DNA of 64,000 nucleotides from CAWUEX02 sp963921305 (lineage in GTDB: Bacteria; Pseudomonadota; Alphaproteobacteria; Rhodospirillales; Rhodospirillaceae). This document shows positions 60,014 to 64,000 of the stretch, one piece after another (position 1 is the first letter of the stretch; the number at the start of each line of letters is the position of its first letter). A program made the translations under genes and the position numbers. The notes beneath the pieces were generated by a model that did not search any database, was not told the origin of the DNA, and was given only the letters and a program-made list of their open reading frames with translations. The stretch covers positions 1,922,001-1,986,000 of the forward strand of contig CAWUEX030000002.1 in the NCBI GenBank assembly GCA_963921305.4. Reading direction: 5' to 3'.

Positions 60014-61552
60014 ATGAGTGAGTCACGCGCTGGTAAACCGTCCGGAATAACGAAGCGAACCTTTCTCGCGCGGGCTTCGGCCACTGCCCTTGCCGCAACT
60101 ATGGCCGGGCGCGCGGCTGTGGCAGAGCAACAGGCCGACTACGACGTGATTGTTATTGGGGGCGGCACAGCAGGCATGCCCGCAGCAATTTTTGCGGCCG
60201 AGCGTGGTGCGCGTGTTTTGATCATCGAGGCTGCAGCCCAACTTGGCGGGACACTGTTTCTGTCGGGCGCGCGAATGAGCGCTGCCGGCACAAAGCTACA
60301 GAAGGAATTGGGCATCGAAGACACACCCGATCTTCATTTTGAAGACGTTATGAAGGCGTCAAAAAATAAAGCTGACCCAGACTTGCTTCGTCTTGCCGTC
60401 GACAGCGCCGGCCCGATGTTTGACTGGCTCTGGGAGAATGGCCTCCCCATCGTCGAGGGAACCCCCGCGGCAAGAGGGATGACCCATAGCGGGCAAAATC
60501 GGGCCAGATATGTTTGGGCGCCCAACGGCGGCATGGATGTGCTCGAGGTTCTGGATAAGGCGATCGCGCCGCTTATAGAGTCCGGCCAGATTACAGTCCT
60601 GGCCAATACGGAAGTCACCGGGTTGAGACAGGCCTCAGACGGCAGTATCTCCCACGTGTTGGCAAAAGGAGAGGATGGGCAGGAGATCGCCGTTCAAGGG
60701 CGAGCCGTGGCGCTCACCTCCGGCGGATATACGTCCAACTCGGAAATGTTTGAAGAGTTGGAGGGCGCACCGGACTACGGCGACAATACGTATCCTTATA
60801 GCCAGGGTATAGGAATCAAGCTCGGCCTGTCGGTCGATGGCTTTGTGCGCGGTGGTGAGCACCATTTGGTCAGTTTTGGTGCCGTCATGTTGACGGAGGA
60901 TATTCCAAGTCCCCTGCTATGCGCTCTCAACAACAACCCAGACAACCGTCCGCCGTGGGAGATTTGGGTGAATGCCCATGGGGAGCGCTTCATACCTGAG
61001 GATACGAACGACATTCACCGAAAAGAGTTGGCTCTGGTCGATCAACCCGACGAAAGATTCTGGTCTATCTTTGACGATCAAATTTTTCAGTCGGCGCCAC
61101 CACTGATTTCAAGGTGGACACGTGAAGACATTGCATCAGCGTTTAATGAAGAAACGATGTTTGCCAAAGCAGACACACTCGATGAACTGGCGCAGATGAT
61201 CGGACTTGATCCAGCCAAGCTTCGTAAAACCGTTGCGGACTATAATGCGGCGCAGAAGCAGGGACGCGACAAACTGGGACGTCAACATATGCCCTTACCC
61301 ATAGAAAAGGGGCCTTTCTACTCAGTCCGTTCACAAAGCTCTTCGCTGATCGGGTTTGCTGGACTTGCCGTGGATTCGAAGCTGCGGGTCCTACGCACTG
61401 ACCTCAAGCCTATTCCAAATCTCTACGCTGCTGGCGAGGTGCTGGGCGCGGGCTCCATGATGGGTCAAAATTACTTCGGCGGAATGGCCGTTACGCCGGC
61501 TTTGGGACTTGGACGCCTGCTGGGCCGCGAACTCATCGCTTTTCAAGCTTAG
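60014..61552 (+). CDS. exported FAD-dependent oxidoreductase (fumarate reductase / ketosteroid dehydrogenase-like)
   Basis: A 512-residue flavoprotein. The signal 'TKRTFLARASATALAATMAG' has Lys-Arg, not Arg-Arg, before the hydrophobic stretch, a tolerated Tat variant. The FAD-binding loop is 'VIVIGGGTAGMPAAIFAAERG' up to an acidic 'IIEAA', with 'GGTLFLSGARMSAAG' next, and the C-terminal 'IPNLYAAGEVLGAGSMMGQN' closes the flavin site, as in FAD_binding_2 enzymes such as flavocytochrome c and 3-ketosteroid dehydrogenase. It would oxidise or reduce a C-C bond in the periplasm. No heme motif (CxxCH) is present in this protein. Confidence 0.88.
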   Translation: MSESRAGKPSGITKRTFLARASATALAATMAGRAAVAEQQADYDVIVIGGGTAGMPAAIFAAERGARVLIIEAAAQLGGTLFLSGARMSAAGTKLQKELGIEDTPDLHFEDVMKASKNKADPDLLRLAVDSAGPMFDWLWENGLPIVEGTPAARGMTHSGQNRARYVWAPNGGMDVLEVLDKAIAPLIESGQITVLANTEVTGLRQASDGSISHVLAKGEDGQEIAVQGRAVALTSGGYTSNSEMFEELEGAPDYGDNTYPYSQGIGIKLGLSVDGFVRGGEHHLVSFGAVMLTEDIPSPLLCALNNNPDNRPPWEIWVNAHGERFIPEDTNDIHRKELALVDQPDERFWSIFDDQIFQSAPPLISRWTREDIASAFNEETMFAKADTLDELAQMIGLDPAKLRKTVADYNAAQKQGRDKLGRQHMPLPIEKGPFYSVRSQSSSLIGFAGLAVDSKLRVLRTDLKPIPNLYAAGEVLGAGSMMGQNYFGGMAVTPALGLGRLLGRELIAFQA

Positions 61553-61650
61553 CCGCATCAAACCTCATATGTATGGCTCGATAGGAAAATACCCAGCCAT
61601 CGGTTCGTCCATAACTATCAGATTTATCTTTGGAGCGAGGGTGGCGTGAC

Positions 61651-63465
61651 ATGGTGACGCGCCGTCACGCATTAACCGCTCCAGCGGCCACCCTATCAGC
61701 CTACGCGCTGTCGGGTTTAGGTCGTAAATCTCTGCTACCCATCGCAGGTCCCGCTGAAGCTCAAGAGAACCACGAGAGTGGCATTGTGCGCCGGTTCGTC
61801 CGCCTCAGGAGCGGGCGGCATGTTCACTACCGCCGTGCCGGCTCGGGTCCCCCGCTCGTCATGGTGCATGCGACGCCATCGGACTCGTCGTCATGGGTGA
61901 GCCGTATGCGCGAGTTGGGGCAACACTTCACCTGCTTTGCATTCGATACACCGGGGTTCGGGCGGTCAGACCCGTTGCCCAAGCCGATGATGAATGTCAC
62001 GGACATCGGTAATTCGGTAGCGGAAACGATGCAGGCTCTCAACCTCCCGCCGTGTCCGGTGTTGGGCACCCATACCGGTGCCTCTGTGTCGCTCGAGCTT
62101 GCCAGCCGTCACCCCCACCTGGTGACAGGCGTGGTTTTGGACGGTTTGGGCCTCTTCGACGAGAATGAGCTTAAGGAGTGGTTCGATGGTTACTTTGTGT
62201 CGATGGTGCCCGACACGTATGGTGGTCACCTCACTAGCATGTGGACCCGCTTCCGGGACCAAAGCATCTGGTTTCCCTGGCAGACCCGTTTGCCTGAACA
62301 TTTGATGAATCGCAGCCCGTCCTCGGCGCAACGCATCCACGACCGTCTGTTGATTTTTTACCTCTGCGCAAAACACTACGAACCGGCCTACCGGTCATCC
62401 GTGTTTTATGGAAAGACGGGCATAAAGTCCGCCGAACGGCTTGAAACTCCGGCAGTCATCATGGCGTCGGAAGGGGATGTTCTGTTCACTCATTTGGACC
62501 GTTTGCCACCGCTGCGCAGCAATCAAACCATTCATCCCTTGGGTCCCGACTGGGCGCAAAAACACGCCTTGGAGCTGGCGTCACTGGAGCGTTTCAAGAG
62601 CGCTGGAGAGTCGCCGCCGGACGATCCGCAGTTGGCAGGCTCTACTGGGGTCGGCAAGCAGTTTGTCGATTTGCCGTCCGGACAGGTGCTGGTGCGTTAC
62701 AGCGGAGAACCAACACTTACTCCACTCGTGTTGCTGCACGATGCGCCAGGGTCATCATTGGCCTTAGAGCCCCTTATCGAAAGCCTTGGGCGATACGCCC
62801 GTGTGATCGCATTCGATTTGCCGGGGTGCGGCGAGTCCGGCCCCTTACCTGTCCGTGAGCCCGCTATTGCTGATTTCGCTGATGTGGTTGCTTCGGTCTG
62901 TGGCCGGCTTGGTGTGCGAGAGGCGGACTTTTTTGGAGTCGGTGTCGGCGCGTCGGTTGCGATTGAAACCAAAGCGGCCTATCCAGAACTTGCAAGGCGT
63001 TTGGCTCTTAAAGGAGTTTTTCTGGCTACGCCGGAAGAACGTGAAGACATGAAACGTAAGGCAACCCCAGCTATTGAAATCAAAGACAATGGGTCGCACT
63101 GGTATGACACCTGGATGATGTTGAGAGACTCTCTAATCTGGTACCCTTGGTATGGCAAGAATCAAGAAAGTTTGCGCCGTACAGGGCAAGACTTTTCAGC
63201 TGACCATCTGCATGACTGGATGATGGAGGTGATGAAGCAACGTACGGCGTATCATCACGTCGTCCAAGCCGCTATCGCGCAAAGGGCCGATCGATCCTTG
63301 GCCAAAATCCCTGGTCCCACATTGATATGCCACGACTCGAACCATGCTTGGTCCGCGGCGTATGACGGCAAGCTGACGGATGTCACAAGAGAGTACGAGT
63401 CAATTCGCGTCGCGCCAGAGATCGAAGCACAGGCTGATCAACTGGCCGCGTTTTTTGTGGCCTAG
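61651..63465 (+). CDS. Tat-exported tandem alpha/beta-hydrolase-fold protein without serine nucleophiles
   Basis: A 604-residue protein formed by two hydrolase domains in one chain after a twin-arginine signal ('MVTRRHALTAPAATLSAY'). Domain 1 has 'LVMVHATPSDSSSWV', 'FDTPGFGRSDPLP' and the elbow 'VLGTHTGASVSLEL' (His at the nucleophile place). Domain 2 has 'LVLLHDAPGSSLALE', 'FDLPGCGESGPLP' and 'FFGVGVGASVAIET' (Gly there). Both then carry a shared R-D-x-x-I-W-x-P-W motif ('FRDQSIWFPW', 'LRDSLIWYPW'), which shows an internal duplication. One or both halves are thus unlikely to be ordinary serine esterases. ATG 61651 starts the signal. Confidence 0.85.
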   Translation: MVTRRHALTAPAATLSAYALSGLGRKSLLPIAGPAEAQENHESGIVRRFVRLRSGRHVHYRRAGSGPPLVMVHATPSDSSSWVSRMRELGQHFTCFAFDTPGFGRSDPLPKPMMNVTDIGNSVAETMQALNLPPCPVLGTHTGASVSLELASRHPHLVTGVVLDGLGLFDENELKEWFDGYFVSMVPDTYGGHLTSMWTRFRDQSIWFPWQTRLPEHLMNRSPSSAQRIHDRLLIFYLCAKHYEPAYRSSVFYGKTGIKSAERLETPAVIMASEGDVLFTHLDRLPPLRSNQTIHPLGPDWAQKHALELASLERFKSAGESPPDDPQLAGSTGVGKQFVDLPSGQVLVRYSGEPTLTPLVLLHDAPGSSLALEPLIESLGRYARVIAFDLPGCGESGPLPVREPAIADFADVVASVCGRLGVREADFFGVGVGASVAIETKAAYPELARRLALKGVFLATPEEREDMKRKATPAIEIKDNGSHWYDTWMMLRDSLIWYPWYGKNQESLRRTGQDFSADHLHDWMMEVMKQRTAYHHVVQAAIAQRADRSLAKIPGPTLICHDSNHAWSAAYDGKLTDVTREYESIRVAPEIEAQADQLAAFFVA

Positions 63466-63530
63466 AAGTTCGTCGGATGGCAGGCATGGAGCGCATGTTT
63501 GCAAGTATCCAAATTAACGGCTCTTGATAC

Positions 63531-63535
63531 GGAGG
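63531..63535 (+). promoter_or_regulatory. ribosome-binding site that decides the last gene's start
   Basis: GGAGG directly touches an ATG at 63536, leaving no spacer, but is nine bases from an in-frame GTG at 63545. Normal spacing favours the GTG as the true start. Confidence 0.5.
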
Positions 63536-63544
63536 ATGATTTTA

Positions 63545-64000
63545 GTGAGGAATTTTACCGGCGATACTCTCAAGTCTTTAGTGTTACTGGTCATTTACCT
63601 GTCGCTTTTGCTCGCGTTCGGAGTTCGCGCAGAAGGGCCTGCACGTGGCGTTTCTGTGGATGATTGGCGCGGCATGAGCATTCTGAATGGGGGCAAAGGC
63701 TACGTATCGACTCCCATGGGCCAGCTTCATTATCGCGACATTGGACCCCGCGATTTCGAGCCGCCGATCATTTTGTTACATCAGACACCGATGTCGATGA
63801 TTCAATTTGCGGCCGTGCAGAACGCCTTGGCTGCCAACGGTGTTCGCGCGATTGCGTTGGATACGCCAGGATACGGCTTGTCTGATCTGCCTTTTGAGCA
63901 GCCAACCATTAAAGACTACGCGGACAACATCCCCCTGGTGCTCGATCATTTGGGCATAGACAAGGTCGTGGCAGCCGGACATCACACAGGCGCCGAGATC
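63545..64000 (+). CDS. secreted alpha/beta-hydrolase-fold protein with a GHHTG elbow (3' partial)
   Basis: The frame is open to the window end, so at least 152 residues are visible. A Sec-type signal ('LVLLVIYLSLLLAFGVRA') precedes 'LHYRDIGPRDFEPPIILLHQ', 'ALDTPGYGLSDLPFEQPTI' and 'VVAAGHHTGAEI'. The elbow is G-H-H-T-G: His at the nucleophile place, like domain 1 of the preceding tandem protein. It lies 79 bases after that gene. Start taken as GTG 63545 because of spacing; ATG 63536 is the alternative. The C-terminal half is outside the window. Confidence 0.8.
   Translation, partial: MRNFTGDTLKSLVLLVIYLSLLLAFGVRAEGPARGVSVDDWRGMSILNGGKGYVSTPMGQLHYRDIGPRDFEPPIILLHQTPMSMIQFAAVQNALAANGVRAIALDTPGYGLSDLPFEQPTIKDYADNIPLVLDHLGIDKVVAAGHHTGAEI

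Noticed and set aside
1..64000. CRISPR array, insertion sequence, prophage genes, rRNA or tRNA genes
   Set aside because: No regularly spaced repeats, transposase or integrase motifs, or folded RNA gene signatures were seen anywhere in the window.

Overview
The window looks like part of an alphaproteobacterial chromosome, with moderate confidence and by inference only. The support is the gene style (class Ia NrdAB without an ATP cone in NrdA, NrdR-type boxes, GumB/GumC-style polysaccharide export, a TRAP-type binding protein) and a short RNA with a CCUCC-rich loop of the type common in alphaproteobacteria. No rRNA, tRNA, CRISPR array or insertion sequence was seen. Most of the window is GC-rich; the first 2 kb is visibly AT-richer.

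Layout. (1) 1-1984: an AT-rich accessory pair, a PIN-GNAT-PUA-like fusion (5' end outside the window) overlapping an ASCH-domain gene. (2) 2027-15180: an exopolysaccharide locus, mostly on the minus strand with many ATGA/GTGA overlaps: BY-kinase-like ATPase, Wza/GumB lipoprotein, Wzz/GumC co-polymerase, initiating sugar transferase, PilZ-like protein, Wzy-type polymerase, GT2, GT4, Wzx flippase, then a further GT2 and a thioredoxin-like protein. A secreted alginate-lyase-like gene lies opposite, with an amber codon inside its signal peptide. (3) 15480-21390: a NAD-dependent epimerase, a small membrane protein, an NTP transferase, a second flippase, a STAS protein, an orphan TRAP binding protein and a secreted VOC protein. 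(4) 21450-27834: a predicted CCUCC-type small RNA, a histone-H1-like/DUF1508 fusion, two small paralogous proteins, nrdA-nrdB behind two NrdR-type boxes, and a periplasmic glycerophosphodiesterase. (5) 27897-39877: a compact minus-strand sugar operon with CDP-glucose genes (rfbG, rfbF), an epimerase, a GT, a CBS-aminotransferase fusion, a DapA/NanA-family aldolase, a CMP-sugar synthetase-like cytidylyltransferase, two divergent NeuB-family synthases, a GT-B-like protein and a TIM-barrel isomerase. It probably makes one or more unusual acidic (nonulosonate-like) sugars for a surface glycan.

(6) 40030-64000: a PLP-dependent dehydratase and a relic of a formylglycine-generating-enzyme gene, then about 22 kb that is the most unusual part of the window. 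It encodes two TonB-dependent receptors, a membrane LytTR regulator, a duplicated DoxX-like membrane protein and eleven enzyme-like proteins with Tat or Sec signals: alpha/beta hydrolases lacking the serine nucleophile, a molybdenum hydroxylase large subunit without its iron-sulfur partner, two VOC paralogues, a DUF1330 protein, two twin-arginine SAM-methyltransferase-fold proteins and an FAD-dependent oxidoreductase. The inference is an outer-membrane uptake system coupled to processing of a (probably hydrophobic or polycyclic) compound in the cell envelope. The substrate cannot be read from the sequence.
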